Shown: positions 1 through 8,729 of the stretch, in pieces | Numbering within the stretch: position 1 is the first letter of the stretch | Layout of the letters: each line of letters starts with the position of its first letter | DNA from: Mesorhizobium ciceri biovar biserrulae WSM1271 | Lineage (GTDB): Bacteria; Pseudomonadota; Alphaproteobacteria; Rhizobiales; Rhizobiaceae | Direction: 5' to 3' | DNA length: 64,000 nt | Assembly (NCBI RefSeq): GCF_000185905.1 | Contig: NC_014923.1 | Coordinates: 2,317,501 to 2,381,500, forward strand | The notes under the pieces: model-generated | What the model was told of the DNA's origin: nothing | Seen by the model: the letters and a program-made list of their open reading frames with translations, nothing else | Database searches by the model: none | Program-made: the position numbers and the translations under genes

Positions 1-347
1 TCGACGCCCCTGGCCGAGGCGAGGGCCGCAAGGCGAAGAATCTCGTCGCGGCCGTTGGTGGACATCTCGATCCAGGTGCCGCCTTGGGGCAGGCCCTCCA
101 GCAATCCGCCGGGTCCGGCCAGCACCGCTTCGCTGACCTTGGGCGAAGGCAGGCACGTGATGGCCTTGCCGGCCCGGGCGGCGGCCTCGGCCGGGCTGCT
201 CGCGGTAGTGGCGCCGAGCACCACCAGGCGCTCGGCGGCGGCCGGATCGCGGTCGAAGACGGTGACGGCAAAGCCGTTGCGGATCAGGCTGGCGGCAAGG
301 TTGCCGCCGAGATGGCCAAGCCCGATGAAGGCGTAGCTTTCGCTCAC
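1..347 (-). CDS. NAD(P)-dependent 3-hydroxyisobutyrate dehydrogenase-like protein (partial, N-terminus only)
   Basis: The N-terminal 115 or so codons of a beta-hydroxyacid dehydrogenase run off the left edge of the window. Translation from a GTG at 345-347 begins VSESYAFIGLGHLGGNLAAS, which is the Rossmann nucleotide-binding glycine motif, followed by an acidic residue in VFDRD at the end of beta-strand 2. Further on it reads CLPSPKVSEAVL and STNGRDE, typical of the family. The GTG overlaps the stop of the upstream dehydratase by four bases (GTGA), so the two are translationally coupled. Family members oxidise 3-hydroxyacids or reduce semialdehydes; in this operon it probably acts on a sugar-acid breakdown product. 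The substrate cannot be read from this fragment. Confidence 0.85.
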   Translation of the reverse strand, partial: MSESYAFIGLGHLGGNLAASLIRNGFAVTVFDRDPAAAERLVVLGATTASSPAEAAARAGKAITCLPSPKVSEAVLAGPGGLLEGLPQGGTWIEMSTNGRDEILRLAALASARGV

Positions 348-1555
348 GGCATCAGCGGCGTCTGCATCATCTGCAGATGCAGGTCCTTGCCCGTATAGGG
401 ATGCGCGTCGCAGACCGCTTCGTTCAACTCGACGCCGAGGCCGGGCTCCTTCGAGGGGATGACATTGCCGTCCTGCCACTCGATCTTCTTCTTCAAGAGC
501 GTGGCGTGGAAACCGTCCCACTGCTTCAGCGATTCCAGGATGAGGAAATTGGGCAGCGTCACCGCCAGCTGGATGTTGGCCGCACCGACGATCGGCCCGC
601 AATAGCAGTGAGGGGCGATCTGGATGTGGTAGGCCTCGGCCATCGCCGCGATCTTCTTGGTTTCGAGAATGCCGCCGGAGCGGCCGAGGTCCGGCTGCAG
701 GATGGTCGCGGCGCGGTTCTCGATGACGCGGGCGAACTCGAACTTGGTGGTCAGCCGTTCGCCGGTGGCGATCGGGATCGAGGTCGCGCGGGCCACTTGC
801 GCCATGACTTCGGGCATGTCAGGCGGCACCGGCTCCTCGAACCACAAGGGATCATAGGGCTCGATGGCGCGCGCCATGCGCAGCGCGCCGGACGCTGTGA
901 ACTGGCCGTGCGTGCCGAACAGGATGTCGGCGCGGGTGCCGACCGCCTCGCGGATCGCCTTGATCATGCGGGTGGACAGGTCGATATCGACAAGACGCGG
1001 CTGGTGGCCGTCGAAGGCGGTGTAGGGGCCGGCCGGGTCCAGTTTGACGGCGTTGAACCCCTGTTCGACATATTCGAGCGCGCAGGCGGCGGCGAGATCG
1101 GGGTCGTTGTAGACGTTCTTGCCGTGCGCATCCTCGGAGTGGACGCTGCCGGTGTGCGGGTAAAGATAGGTGTAGGAACGCAGCGTTTCGTGCACCTGGC
1201 CGCCGAGCAGTTTGTAGACCGGCTTGTCGGCCTCCTTGCCGATGATGTCCCAGCAGGCCATTTCCAGCGCCGAGAAGCAGCCCATGCCTGACACGTCGGG
1301 CCGCTGGGTGAAGCCGGACGAATAGGCGCGGCGGAAGAAGTTCTCGATGTCGTGCGGATCGCGGCCGACGAGATAGCGCTCGGCCATGTCCTCGACCATC
1401 CGGGCGGTAACATGGGCGGAGAAGGTGGCGTTGTAGGCCTCGCCATAGCCGACGACGCCGCCATCGGTGGTCAACTTGACGAAGATGAAATACTTGCCGC
1501 CGATGCCGGGCGGCGGATTGTCGACAACCCAGGTCTTGACGTCGGTGATCTTCAT
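344..1555 (-). CDS. Enolase-superfamily sugar-acid dehydratase (mandelate racemase/galactonate dehydratase type)
   Basis: This 403-aa protein is a member of the mandelate racemase/muconate lactonizing group of the enolase superfamily. Visible hallmarks are the lysine in AVKLDPAGP, the metal-ligand strand LWFEEPVPPD, the next ligand in IATGERL, and the histidine in APHCYCGPI, an arrangement seen in galactonate- and mannonate-type dehydratases. Such enzymes abstract the alpha proton of an aldonic acid and eliminate water to give a 2-keto-3-deoxy acid. The ATG at 1553-1555 overlaps the TGA of the GMC oxidoreductase by four bases, and its own stop overlaps the next start. The order oxidase, dehydratase, dehydrogenase suggests a sugar or polyol oxidation route; the exact substrate is unknown. 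Confidence 0.85.
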   Translation of the reverse strand: MKITDVKTWVVDNPPPGIGGKYFIFVKLTTDGGVVGYGEAYNATFSAHVTARMVEDMAERYLVGRDPHDIENFFRRAYSSGFTQRPDVSGMGCFSALEMACWDIIGKEADKPVYKLLGGQVHETLRSYTYLYPHTGSVHSEDAHGKNVYNDPDLAAACALEYVEQGFNAVKLDPAGPYTAFDGHQPRLVDIDLSTRMIKAIREAVGTRADILFGTHGQFTASGALRMARAIEPYDPLWFEEPVPPDMPEVMAQVARATSIPIATGERLTTKFEFARVIENRAATILQPDLGRSGGILETKKIAAMAEAYHIQIAPHCYCGPIVGAANIQLAVTLPNFLILESLKQWDGFHATLLKKKIEWQDGNVIPSKEPGLGVELNEAVCDAHPYTGKDLHLQMMQTPLMP

Positions 1556-3168
1556 TTTTGGTCCTCCAGAACCAGTTCGGCGCCCTTCCAACCGGTCATG
1601 ATCGAGGCGGCGTTGGTGTTGCCGGTGATGTTGTCGGGGAAGATCGAGGCGTCGATGACGCGCAGGCCGTCGATGCCGTGCACCTTGAGACGCGGGTCGA
1701 CGACGGCGCGCGCCGGATCGGGCCCCATGCGGCAGGTCGAGACCGGATGATAGACAGTGCCCGAGCGCTTCCTGAAATCCTGAATCAGGTCTGCATCGGA
1801 AGTGATTGACGGGCCTGGCAAAACCTCTTCCTCGATGATCTCGGCCATGGCAGGCATCGAGGCGATCTTGCGGACGAATTTCACCGCCGCCAGCATCTCC
1901 TCGACATCGGCATTGGTGGAGTAGGCATTGGCCGTTATCCTGGGGTACTCGCGCGGATTGGCCGAGCGGATCATGATCTCGCCACGGCTCGACGGGCGGC
2001 AGTTGGACAGGCCGATGGAAAAGCCCGGCCATGGGTCGGGCGTCAGGATGGGACGCTCGCCGCTCTTGGGAATGACGGTCGAGAATGCCTGGAAATAGAG
2101 CTGCATGTTGGGCCGCGTCGCCGCCGGGTCGGTGCGGAAGAAGCCGCCGGCATTGTTCATCGACAGCGACAGCGGGCCCGAACGGGTCAGGATATATTGC
2201 ATGCCGACCAGCAGCTTGCCCCACCAGGGACGCAGCGTCTGGTTGAGCGTCGGCAGCTTGCCCTTGAAGGTGTAGTTGATGCCGACATGATCCTGCAGAT
2301 GCGCGCCGACATTCTCGTTGGCCTGGACCATCCGGATGCCCAGGCCTTTCAGCAGCGCGGAGGGCCCGACGCCGGACAGCTGCAGCAATTGCGGCGAGTT
2401 GACCGAGCCGCCCGACAGGATAACTTCGCGGCCGGCACGCGCCGACTTCGTCTCGCCGTTCTGCTGGTATTCGACACCGACGGCGCGCTTGCCCTCGAAC
2501 AGCACCCTGGTCGCCAGCGCCTTCATCTCGACGCGGACGTTGGCGCGCTTCATCGCCGGGCGCAGGAAAGCGCGCGCCGCCGACATGCGGCGGCCGTTGC
2601 GGGTCGAGATCTGGTAGACGCCGACGCCTTCCTGGGCAGCGCCGTTGAAATCCGGGTTGAAGGGCAGGCCGGCCTGCTGGCCGGCGGCGAGATAGCGTTT
2701 GGTCAGCGGGTGGACGGCGCCCGAACAGTCTGTGACATGCAGCGGGCCGCCGACGCCGCGCCATTGGTCTGCGCCGGCCTGGTTGTCCTCGAGCGCCTTG
2801 AAGGCGGGCAGCAGATCGTCATAGGCCCAGCCGGGATTGCCGGCGGCGGCCCAGGCATCGAAATCCTCGCGCGCGCCCCTGATCCAGACCATGGCGTTGA
2901 TCGAGCTCGAACCGCCGAGCAGCTTGCCGCGCGGCCAGTGGTCGGCATTGCCGGCGAGCCCCGGGTCCGGCTCGGCCTTGTAGTTCCAGTTGACGCCGGG
3001 ATCGAAGAAGGTCTTGCCGTAGCCGAGCGGCATCTGCACGTAGAAGCGGCGGTCGCTGCCGCCGGCCTCCAGCACCAGCACCGAGAAGCGCCCCGAGGCC
3101 GACAGTTTTTCAGCCAGGACTGAGCCGGCCGAGCCGGAGCCGACGATGATGAAATCATAGGTCTGCAT
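1552..3168 (-). CDS. GMC-family FAD-dependent oxidoreductase (choline/alcohol dehydrogenase-like)
   Basis: This 538-aa protein has the usual GMC length. An FAD-binding glycine motif, IIVGSGSAGS, sits at residues 7-16. The GMC signature 1 region (GKLLGGSSSINAMVWIRG) follows near residue 85, and the C-terminal substrate region has the catalytic histidine in YHPVSTCRMG and the asparagine in GNTNAASIM. Members oxidise primary alcohols, polyols or sugars using FAD. It is the first gene of a three-gene minus-strand operon with four-base overlaps, which suggests it makes the acid or lactone that the downstream dehydratase uses. It resembles BetA but the neighbours are not betaine genes, so choline is unlikely as the substrate. 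Confidence 0.88.
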   Translation of the reverse strand: MQTYDFIIVGSGSAGSVLAEKLSASGRFSVLVLEAGGSDRRFYVQMPLGYGKTFFDPGVNWNYKAEPDPGLAGNADHWPRGKLLGGSSSINAMVWIRGAREDFDAWAAAGNPGWAYDDLLPAFKALEDNQAGADQWRGVGGPLHVTDCSGAVHPLTKRYLAAGQQAGLPFNPDFNGAAQEGVGVYQISTRNGRRMSAARAFLRPAMKRANVRVEMKALATRVLFEGKRAVGVEYQQNGETKSARAGREVILSGGSVNSPQLLQLSGVGPSALLKGLGIRMVQANENVGAHLQDHVGINYTFKGKLPTLNQTLRPWWGKLLVGMQYILTRSGPLSLSMNNAGGFFRTDPAATRPNMQLYFQAFSTVIPKSGERPILTPDPWPGFSIGLSNCRPSSRGEIMIRSANPREYPRITANAYSTNADVEEMLAAVKFVRKIASMPAMAEIIEEEVLPGPSITSDADLIQDFRKRSGTVYHPVSTCRMGPDPARAVVDPRLKVHGIDGLRVIDASIFPDNITGNTNAASIMTGWKGAELVLEDQK

Positions 3169-3407
3169 GATGGAAATGGGAGGCTCCGAAAAATTGGCTG
3201 CAGCCTAGACGCGACGGCATTCCGAAGTCGCCGCGCCATCCGGCATCAGTTGTGAAAAAAGCGACCGTCGAACCGATCAGGTTTGCGGGGATTCCCGACA
3301 ATCGCGCTTGATATCTATCGTCCCGACAGCCTATGCGATGGCACTATCTTGGCGCATAACTTTTCGGAATTATGCTCTGGCCCACTCTGCGGAAGGCAGG
3401 AAATCAT

Positions 3408-4349
3408 ATGCGGACCCTCCCTGACGCGTTCATTCCCGAACTGCCGGGCCACTACAGCGGCAAGGTCCGCGAAAACTACGATCTGGCGGATGGCCGGCGC
3501 ATCATCATCGCCACCGACCGGCTCAGTGCCTTCGACATCATCCTGACCTCGATCCCCTACAAGGGCGAGATACTGACCCAGACGGCGCGCTACTGGTTCG
3601 AGGAAACCGCCGATATCTGTCCGAACCATGTTCTCGAATACCCCGACCCGAACGTCGTCGTCGGCACGAGGCTCGACATCCTGCCGGTCGAGATCGTCGT
3701 GCGCGGCTATCTGGCGGGAACCACCAGCACCTCGATCCTGACGCGCTACAAGCGCGGCGACCGCGACATGTACGGTATCCGCCTGCCGGACGGCCTGCGC
3801 GACAATGAAAGACTGGCCGAGCCGATCATCACGCCGACCAGCAAGGCCGCGCATGGCGGCCATGACGAGCCGCTGTCGAAAGCCGAGATCCTCGAACAGG
3901 GTCTTCTCACGCAGGCGCAGTGGGACATCGTGTCCGGCTACGCTTTGCGGCTGTTCGCCCGCGGCCAGCAGCGCGCCACCGAGCGCGGCCTGATCCTGGC
4001 CGACACGAAGTACGAATTCGGCACCGACAGGAACGGGACCATCATTCTTGCCGATGAAATCCATACCCCGGACAGCAGCCGGTACTGGATCGCATCGAGC
4101 TACGAACAGGCGCTCGCCGACGGCTGCCGGCCGGAGAGTTTTGACAAGGATTTCGTCCGGTCGTGGGTCTCGGCGCGCTGCAACCCCTACAGCGACCCGG
4201 TACCTGAGATACCGGCCGAGATCGTCGAACAGGCCTCGCGGGTTTACGCGCAGGCTTATGAGGCGATCACCGGCAAGGAATTCTCGCCGGACCTTTCCGG
4301 GGACAGCGTGCTCGATCGTATTCGCACGAACCTCAGGCGCTATTTTTGA
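3408..4349 (+). CDS. purC: Phosphoribosylaminoimidazole-succinocarboxamide (SAICAR) synthase, long form
   Basis: This 313-aa protein condenses CAIR with aspartate using ATP in purine synthesis. Recognisable stretches are [10 protein letters not shown] at the N-terminus, [11 protein letters not shown], the signature-like [39 protein letters not shown] and [14 protein letters not shown]. It is longer than the roughly 250-aa bacterial type and resembles the long form that many rhizobia carry in addition to a short PurC, so it may be a second copy; a possible short copy elsewhere cannot be seen here. The ATG at 3408 follows an AGGA-type ribosome site and begins at the conserved [14 protein letters not shown]. 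It is monocistronic and divergent from the GMC operon. Confidence 0.9.
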   Translation: MRTLPDAFIPELPGHYSGKVRENYDLADGRRIIIATDRLSAFDIILTSIPYKGEILTQTARYWFEETADICPNHVLEYPDPNVVVGTRLDILPVEIVVRGYLAGTTSTSILTRYKRGDRDMYGIRLPDGLRDNERLAEPIITPTSKAAHGGHDEPLSKAEILEQGLLTQAQWDIVSGYALRLFARGQQRATERGLILADTKYEFGTDRNGTIILADEIHTPDSSRYWIASSYEQALADGCRPESFDKDFVRSWVSARCNPYSDPVPEIPAEIVEQASRVYAQAYEAITGKEFSPDLSGDSVLDRIRTNLRRYF

Positions 4350-4716
4350 TCGACCTTCGCCGGTGATGCGAACTGCCGTCCCATGGCCATGCCCAGGGTC
4401 TACGAACTCGGGTTAACCGGTCCTCGGAAACCTTCGCCGGTGTGTTGGCTGACGGAGCAAACGAAAAACCCGCCTGTGCGGCAGGTCACTGGCGCAAATC
4501 AGCACCATAGGCAAAAATGTACCATAGCTGAGGGCACCCAGTCAAGAAAAAATTCCTATCGTGAAAAAGCTGCCCGGCAAAAAGGCTGCCGACACCGCGC
4601 GCCGGCTGTCGCAGGTCTTTTGCCAGTCGGAGCCTATGGCCATGCCGTAGCTCGTTGACCTTCTGGCGCCGTGACGATACGGGATCGAGGGCAGCCAGTC
4701 TCGAAGGATTTCTCGC
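4350..4716. other. Intergenic region with no recognised gene
   Basis: These 367 bases separate purC from the YciA-like gene. Short open frames are present, but none shows codon bias, a good ribosome site or a recognisable product. A small GC-rich inverted repeat lies near 4470-4490 (GCCTG and CAGGC-like arms). No clear terminator with a U-run was found. Confidence 0.5.
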
Positions 4717-5112
4717 ATGGTGCACTACGCTGAAGGACGGCCGCTTGGCGATCTGACGCTGCGCACCCTGGCCATGCCTTCGGACGCCAATGCGGCGGGC
4801 GACATCTTCGGCGGCTGGGTGATGGCGCAGATGGATCTGGCCTGCGGCATCCGCGCCGCCGAGCGCGCCAAGGGCCGCGTCGTGACGGCGGCGGTCAAGG
4901 AAATGTCGTTCGCCAAGCCGATGAAGATCGGCGACACGCTGTGCATCTACACCCATGTCGAGCGCGTCGGCCGCACTTCGATGACGCTCAAGGTCGAGGC
5001 CTGGGCGCAGCGCTACCTCTCCGACCTGATGGAGAAGGTCACCCATGCCGATTTCGTTATGGTGGCGCTGGATGGCGAGGGCAAGCCGAAAGCGGTTCCC
5101 GCCGAAGGCTGA
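4717..5112 (+). CDS. Acyl-CoA thioesterase, YciA type
   Basis: This 131-aa hot-dog fold protein is the normal size for YciA-like acyl-CoA thioesterases, which hydrolyse acyl-CoA to free acid and CoA in the cytoplasm. It shows the family pattern: the N-terminal LAMPSDANAAGDIFGGWV, where the Asn/Asp and the GG of the hot-dog helix are conserved, then VKEMSFAKPMKIGD and ADFVMVALD on the central strands. The start is the ATG at 4717, shortly after GAAGGA. It is a single gene with intergenic gaps on both sides. Confidence 0.88.
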   Translation: MVHYAEGRPLGDLTLRTLAMPSDANAAGDIFGGWVMAQMDLACGIRAAERAKGRVVTAAVKEMSFAKPMKIGDTLCIYTHVERVGRTSMTLKVEAWAQRYLSDLMEKVTHADFVMVALDGEGKPKAVPAEG

Positions 5113-5228
5113 CGCAAGCCGTTTCTCCCAGGCTTGGTCATTTGTAACAGCGCCCGTGCGGGAGGCGCTTTTCGTGACATCCAACGGTTGCCTCCAAGCC
5201 CGATCCTGCTGCAATCGGAGGAGAGACA

Positions 5229-5432
5229 ATGCGTCAACATCTGCTGAACGGTTGGCTCGTGGCAGCCCTGGTCGCGACGACCTGCCTGCTCGGCGTGACC
5301 GCTTACGCGGAGGTGAAGGAAGACATCTCGCGCGTCGCCTGCACGCATGGAGGACAGGCTCCCGGCGAGCGGGGCGCACGGTGTGATACCTGTGCCGCCG
5401 CGCGATGCGATGTGCGCGCATCAGGAGCCTGA
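5229..5432 (+). CDS. Small putative exported protein of unknown function
   Basis: A 67-codon open frame starts eight bases after an excellent ribosome site (GGAGGAGAG at about 5217-5225). Residues 1-27 form a plausible signal peptide: positive MRQHLLN, a hydrophobic core, and the cleavage-like site TAYA. The mature part would be about 40 residues with four cysteines, including CDTCAAARC. I do not recognise a family. The strong ribosome site and the signal peptide argue for a real gene, but the sequence is short and high GC makes chance frames common. Confidence 0.45.
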   Translation: MRQHLLNGWLVAALVATTCLLGVTAYAEVKEDISRVACTHGGQAPGERGARCDTCAAARCDVRASGA

Positions 5433-5581
5433 GCGGCAGCCGTCAGGGGACCGCATGAGCGGCAATCCGCCAGCCAAAACGGCGCTTGCATCCGGGCACG
5501 ATCCGCGCAGCCGAGATAGAATTTCCGATCAGACAAGCCGGATGTTGCGTGCGGGGCTGAATCCCTTGCCGCGCAAGGGTT

Positions 5582-5989
5582 TCAGACGCGGGCGCCGTCG
5601 AATTTTTCGCGCGCCGCCTTGACGCGCATGGTGTTGGCGCGCGCCCATTCGCTCAGTGCGCTGACGGGGATCAGCAGCTCGTGGCCGAGCTCGGTCAGCT
5701 CATAATCGACGCGCGGCGGAATGGTTGGAAACACGGTGCGGGTGACGAAGCCGTCACGCTCCAGCCCGCGCAAGGTGGTGGTCAGCATCTTCTGCGAGAT
5801 GCCGCCGACGGCTGCGCGCAATTCGTTGAAACGCAGCGGTCCGTCGCCCAGCTTGCCGACGACCAGAACGGTCCATTTGTCGCCGACGCGCTGCAGGATT
5901 TCCGAGATGGCGCGGCAGTCTTCGGAGCGGTGTGGGTGCCTCGGTAACAAAAAAGTGCCTTCTTGTGCATCGCGTTTGCAGTATCTCAT
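5582..5989 (-). CDS. HxlR-family winged-helix transcriptional regulator
   Basis: This protein is about 135 aa from the ATG at 5987-5989. It has the standard HxlR core: CRAISEILQRVGDKWTVLVV, then LRFNELRAAVGGISQKMLTTTL (recognition helix) and LERDGFVTR for the wing, ending in YELTELGHELL. Members are small redox- or electrophile-responsive repressors, usually divergent from the reductase they control. That fits here: an NADPH-dependent FMN reductase is transcribed divergently only 50 bases away, with a perfect inverted repeat between them. A TTG 39 bases upstream would give a longer form, but it would overlap the operator. Confidence 0.9.
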   Translation of the reverse strand: MRYCKRDAQEGTFLLPRHPHRSEDCRAISEILQRVGDKWTVLVVGKLGDGPLRFNELRAAVGGISQKMLTTTLRGLERDGFVTRTVFPTIPPRVDYELTELGHELLIPVSALSEWARANTMRVKAAREKFDGARV

Positions 5990-5997
5990 ATAGCGCA

Positions 5998-6014
5998 GGT
6001 ATCCAAATGATACC
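5998..6014. promoter_or_regulatory. Candidate HxlR operator (GGTATC-N5-GATACC)
   Basis: A perfect 6-bp inverted repeat with a five-base spacer lies exactly in the divergent region between the HxlR gene and the FMN reductase. A further half-site, GTATC, sits at 5981-5985. The layout matches autoregulated HxlR/MarR-type operators. Confidence 0.6.
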
Positions 6015-6039
6015 AGTACTTCGTGCAAGGAGAGCCCTT

Positions 6040-6645
6040 ATGTCCAAACCCAAAATTGCCATCGTCGTCGGATCGACGCGCGCCGCTCGTTTCGCCGATG
6101 TGCCAACCCAATGGATCGCCAAGATCGCCAAGTCGCATGCCGACATCGATGTCGAGATCGTCGACCTTCGCGACTTCCCGCTGCCGTTCTTCGACGAAGT
6201 CGCATCCTCCGCATGGGCGCCGTCGCAGAACGAAGTGGCACAGCGCTGGCAGAAGAAGGTCGCCGAATTCGACGGCTTCATCTTCACCGCCGCCGAATAC
6301 AATCATGGCCCGACGGCGGTGCTGAAGAATGCCATCGACTACGCCGCCAACGAATGGAACAAGAAGCCGGCCGGCTTCGTCGGCTATGGCAGCGTCGGTG
6401 GCGCTCGCGCCGTCGAACAGCTCCGCCTTCATGCCGTCGAATTGCAGATGGCGCCGGTCAAGTCGGCCGTCCATATCGCCTGGGGCGATTTCCTCGCCGT
6501 CCGCCAGGGCGAGAAGAAGCTGGAAGACCTCGAGCATCTGAACCAGGCCGCCACGGCGCTGGTCAACGACGTTGCCTGGTGGGCCAAGGTGCTCAAGGCA
6601 GCGCGTCAGGCCGACGCCGTCGCCGAGGAAGTCAAGGCGGCCTGA
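6040..6645 (+). CDS. NAD(P)H-dependent FMN reductase / quinone reductase
   Basis: This 201-aa flavodoxin-fold protein has the FMN phosphate-binding loop VVGSTRAARFAD near the N-terminus and the flavin-binding EYNHGPTAVLKNAIDY, which is diagnostic of the NADPH-dependent FMN/azo/quinone reductase family. A second conserved piece is VGYGSVGGARAVEQLR. These enzymes transfer two electrons from NAD(P)H to flavin, quinones or azo compounds. The ATG at 6040 follows CAAGGAGAG. It is divergent from the HxlR regulator, which probably represses it until quinone or diamide-type stress occurs. Confidence 0.9.
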   Translation: MSKPKIAIVVGSTRAARFADVPTQWIAKIAKSHADIDVEIVDLRDFPLPFFDEVASSAWAPSQNEVAQRWQKKVAEFDGFIFTAAEYNHGPTAVLKNAIDYAANEWNKKPAGFVGYGSVGGARAVEQLRLHAVELQMAPVKSAVHIAWGDFLAVRQGEKKLEDLEHLNQAATALVNDVAWWAKVLKAARQADAVAEEVKAA

Positions 6646-6701
6646 CCGCCGGTTCGAATTATCCTCCCAAGGATCCGGGGCGGCGCTTGCGCCGCCCTTT
6701 T

Positions 6702-7514
6702 TCAATTATAGCGGCTCAAACCGAAAGCTGGCGCCGGATCGGACGACGCGGCCGATACCGGGCGAATCCAGATGCGCGCCGGCGACGAAACATGATCGTC
6801 GGCAGCAAGCGCCAGCAACCGCAACCGGCTTTCGCGCGCCTGGTCCTGATCGGCATCGAATTCCCACGTCACCTCAGGTCGATCGAACTGAAGCGATGGG
6901 ACGTGAACGGTGTCGCCCCAAATCAGAATGCGTTCGCCACCGCTCGAAACACGAAAGCAGCTGTGTCCCGCTTCATGGCCATGGGCTTCGACAATGTCGA
7001 CATGTGTCCCGATACGGTCTCCGGCCTCGAAGGGTTCCGCCATGCTGTGAAATCGTTCGAGCCGCGCTTCGGCGCGAAAAAAGCCGAGTTCTTCCCCGGG
7101 AACGAGCAAACGCGCCAGGCGCGGGAAAGCGTCGCGGCCGTCGGCAAGCACAAGACCATGGATGTGGTCGAGATGGGTGTGGGTGAAACAGACGGCACGG
7201 ACTCGTCCGGCATCGATGCCAGCTTCGTCCAGCGCCTCGGGAAGTCGGCCCATGGTGGGATGCCAGGCGTTCGAGGCACCGGTATCGATCAGGATGATTC
7301 CGTCTCCATCGTCAATCGCGAAGGCATTGACGGACAGTCTGAGTTGACCACCAACCAATGCGACTTGTTGCGGCAATTCATCGCCAAATGGCTTGTCGCC
7401 GGGTTGCCGAAGCCGTCCGATCGGCATGTCGACATAGCCATCGCGCAAGGAGGTGATGCGCAAGTCACCAAGATCGTAGGTCTGATAAAGGTCGCCCGAA
7501 GCCATGCGGTGCAT
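6702..7514 (-). CDS. MBL-fold metallo-hydrolase
   Basis: This is a metallo-beta-lactamase fold hydrolase of about 270 aa. The metal motif is intact: CFTHTHLDHIHGL provides HxHxDH, EAHGHEAGHS provides the next histidine, and LIWGDTVH the bridging aspartate. Members hydrolyse lactones, thioesters or phosphoesters; the closest general type is the quorum-quenching-lactonase/N-acyl hydrolase group, but specificity cannot be assigned. The open frame continues to 7814, past any sensible start, so I chose the ATG at 7512-7514 after a GGA-rich stretch; an ATG nine bases later is an alternative. The 278 bases upstream, to the divergent DMT transporter, hold nothing I recognise. Confidence 0.82.
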   Translation of the reverse strand: MHRMASGDLYQTYDLGDLRITSLRDGYVDMPIGRLRQPGDKPFGDELPQQVALVGGQLRLSVNAFAIDDGDGIILIDTGASNAWHPTMGRLPEALDEAGIDAGRVRAVCFTHTHLDHIHGLVLADGRDAFPRLARLLVPGEELGFFRAEARLERFHSMAEPFEAGDRIGTHVDIVEAHGHEAGHSCFRVSSGGERILIWGDTVHVPSLQFDRPEVTWEFDADQDQARESRLRLLALAADDHVSSPARIWIRPVSAASSDPAPAFGLSRYN

Positions 7515-7792
7515 TTTTTCCGATCCGTCTGCAGACAACCGGCAACATGCGACGGGCCAGCCGCGTCGGCAACCCGCCCGCTCAATTCGATCTGTGCCAT
7601 GGGTGCGTGCGTCGCCTGCCGTGGCCGGATGATGCAGTCGGCGAGGCGGTCCGTTTCGTTCAACTCGCCGGCATGGTGCTGATACCCTGATGTCACGATA
7701 GCCTCGGCCCAATCGGGGTTGGACTGCTACATCGACCGGGCTGCCATCTGGTCGCGACCCTTGCCCTGATATATCCGGCTGCGATCCGTCAC

Positions 7793-8719
7793 ATGAGTGA
7801 AGCCGTGAAGACATCCAGCCTGACCGGCGCCGTTTCCCCGATGATCCCGGTGCTCGTATGCGCGCTTGCGATCTTCCTGCTGTCCGGGATGGATGCGGCG
7901 ATGAAGATCCTGGTCATCGCGGTCGGGGTCTACAACACCTTGCTGTGGCGCAGCATGGTCGCGGCCGTGGTCGCGGGCGCAGCCTGGTTGGCGGGACCAC
8001 GCTTAAAGCCGACCATTCCGGTGCTGAGGCTGCATGCGCTGCGTGCCGCAATTGTCGGCGTCGTGCTGATATCCTTCTTCTGGGGCTTGGCCAGGCTGCC
8101 GCTCGCGGAGGCGATCGGGCTCAGCTTCGTGGCGCCCTTGTTTGCGCTGTTTCTCGCCGCGCTGCTGCTGGGCGAACGGATCCGACGCCAGGCTGTCTGG
8201 GCATCGTTGGCCGGCATCGCCGGCGTCGCCATCATCATGGCCGGCCAGTTCGGGCAGGCAGACTATTCGCAGGACGCCATGCTCGGCACGGCAGCGGTGC
8301 TCGTATCAACCGTGTTCTACGGATACAATCTGATCCTCGCCCGGCAACAGGCGCAGTTGGCCAAGCCGATCGAGATCATGCTGTTCCAGAACCTTTGCGT
8401 TGCCATCCTGCTCGGCCTCGCGGCACCCTGGCTTGCCGTCGCCCTGCCGAGCGATCTTTGGCTTCCTTTGGCCGGGGTGACGGTGCTGTCGCTCGCCGGG
8501 CAATTCCTGATGAGCTGGTCCTACGCCCGCGCCGAAGCGCAATATCTGATCCCGACGGAATACTCGGCCTTCATCTGGGCGGTCGCGCTTGGCTGGTTCT
8601 TCTTCGGCGAGGAGGCGACCTGGACCACGCTGACGGGAGCGTGCCTGATCGTCGCCGGCTGCCTGATCGCCGCGCGGGCCAATCCCAGGCTTGCCGAGCC
8701 CATCGAAGTGGCGGTTTGA
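7793..8719 (+). CDS. DMT-superfamily (EamA) membrane transporter
   Basis: This 308-aa protein has about ten hydrophobic segments arranged as two EamA repeats. Typical features are the pattern FFWGLARLPLAEAIGLSFVAPLF in the first repeat, LLLGERI at its end, and the second repeat ending in EEATWTTLTGACLIVAG. EamA proteins export metabolites such as amino acids, purines or S-adenosylmethionine-type compounds; the substrate here is unknown. It is divergent from the MBL hydrolase and convergent with the alpha/beta hydrolase. Confidence 0.88.
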   Translation: MSEAVKTSSLTGAVSPMIPVLVCALAIFLLSGMDAAMKILVIAVGVYNTLLWRSMVAAVVAGAAWLAGPRLKPTIPVLRLHALRAAIVGVVLISFFWGLARLPLAEAIGLSFVAPLFALFLAALLLGERIRRQAVWASLAGIAGVAIIMAGQFGQADYSQDAMLGTAAVLVSTVFYGYNLILARQQAQLAKPIEIMLFQNLCVAILLGLAAPWLAVALPSDLWLPLAGVTVLSLAGQFLMSWSYARAEAQYLIPTEYSAFIWAVALGWFFFGEEATWTTLTGACLIVAGCLIAARANPRLAEPIEVAV

Positions 8720-8729
8720 ACGTCGACGT

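Noticed and set aside
344..2764. A single 806-codon open frame spanning the dehydratase and much of the GMC gene
   Set aside because: The upstream half is an out-of-frame shadow of the GMC oxidoreductase; the ATG at 1553-1555 and the four-base overlap show two separate genes.
4383..4658. A 91-codon open frame between purC and the thioesterase gene
   Set aside because: No ribosome site, no recognisable domain and poor codon use.
7515..7814. A 100-codon N-terminal extension of the MBL hydrolase
   Set aside because: The extension has an unlike composition and overlaps the divergent transporter start; the MBL fold begins after the chosen ATG.
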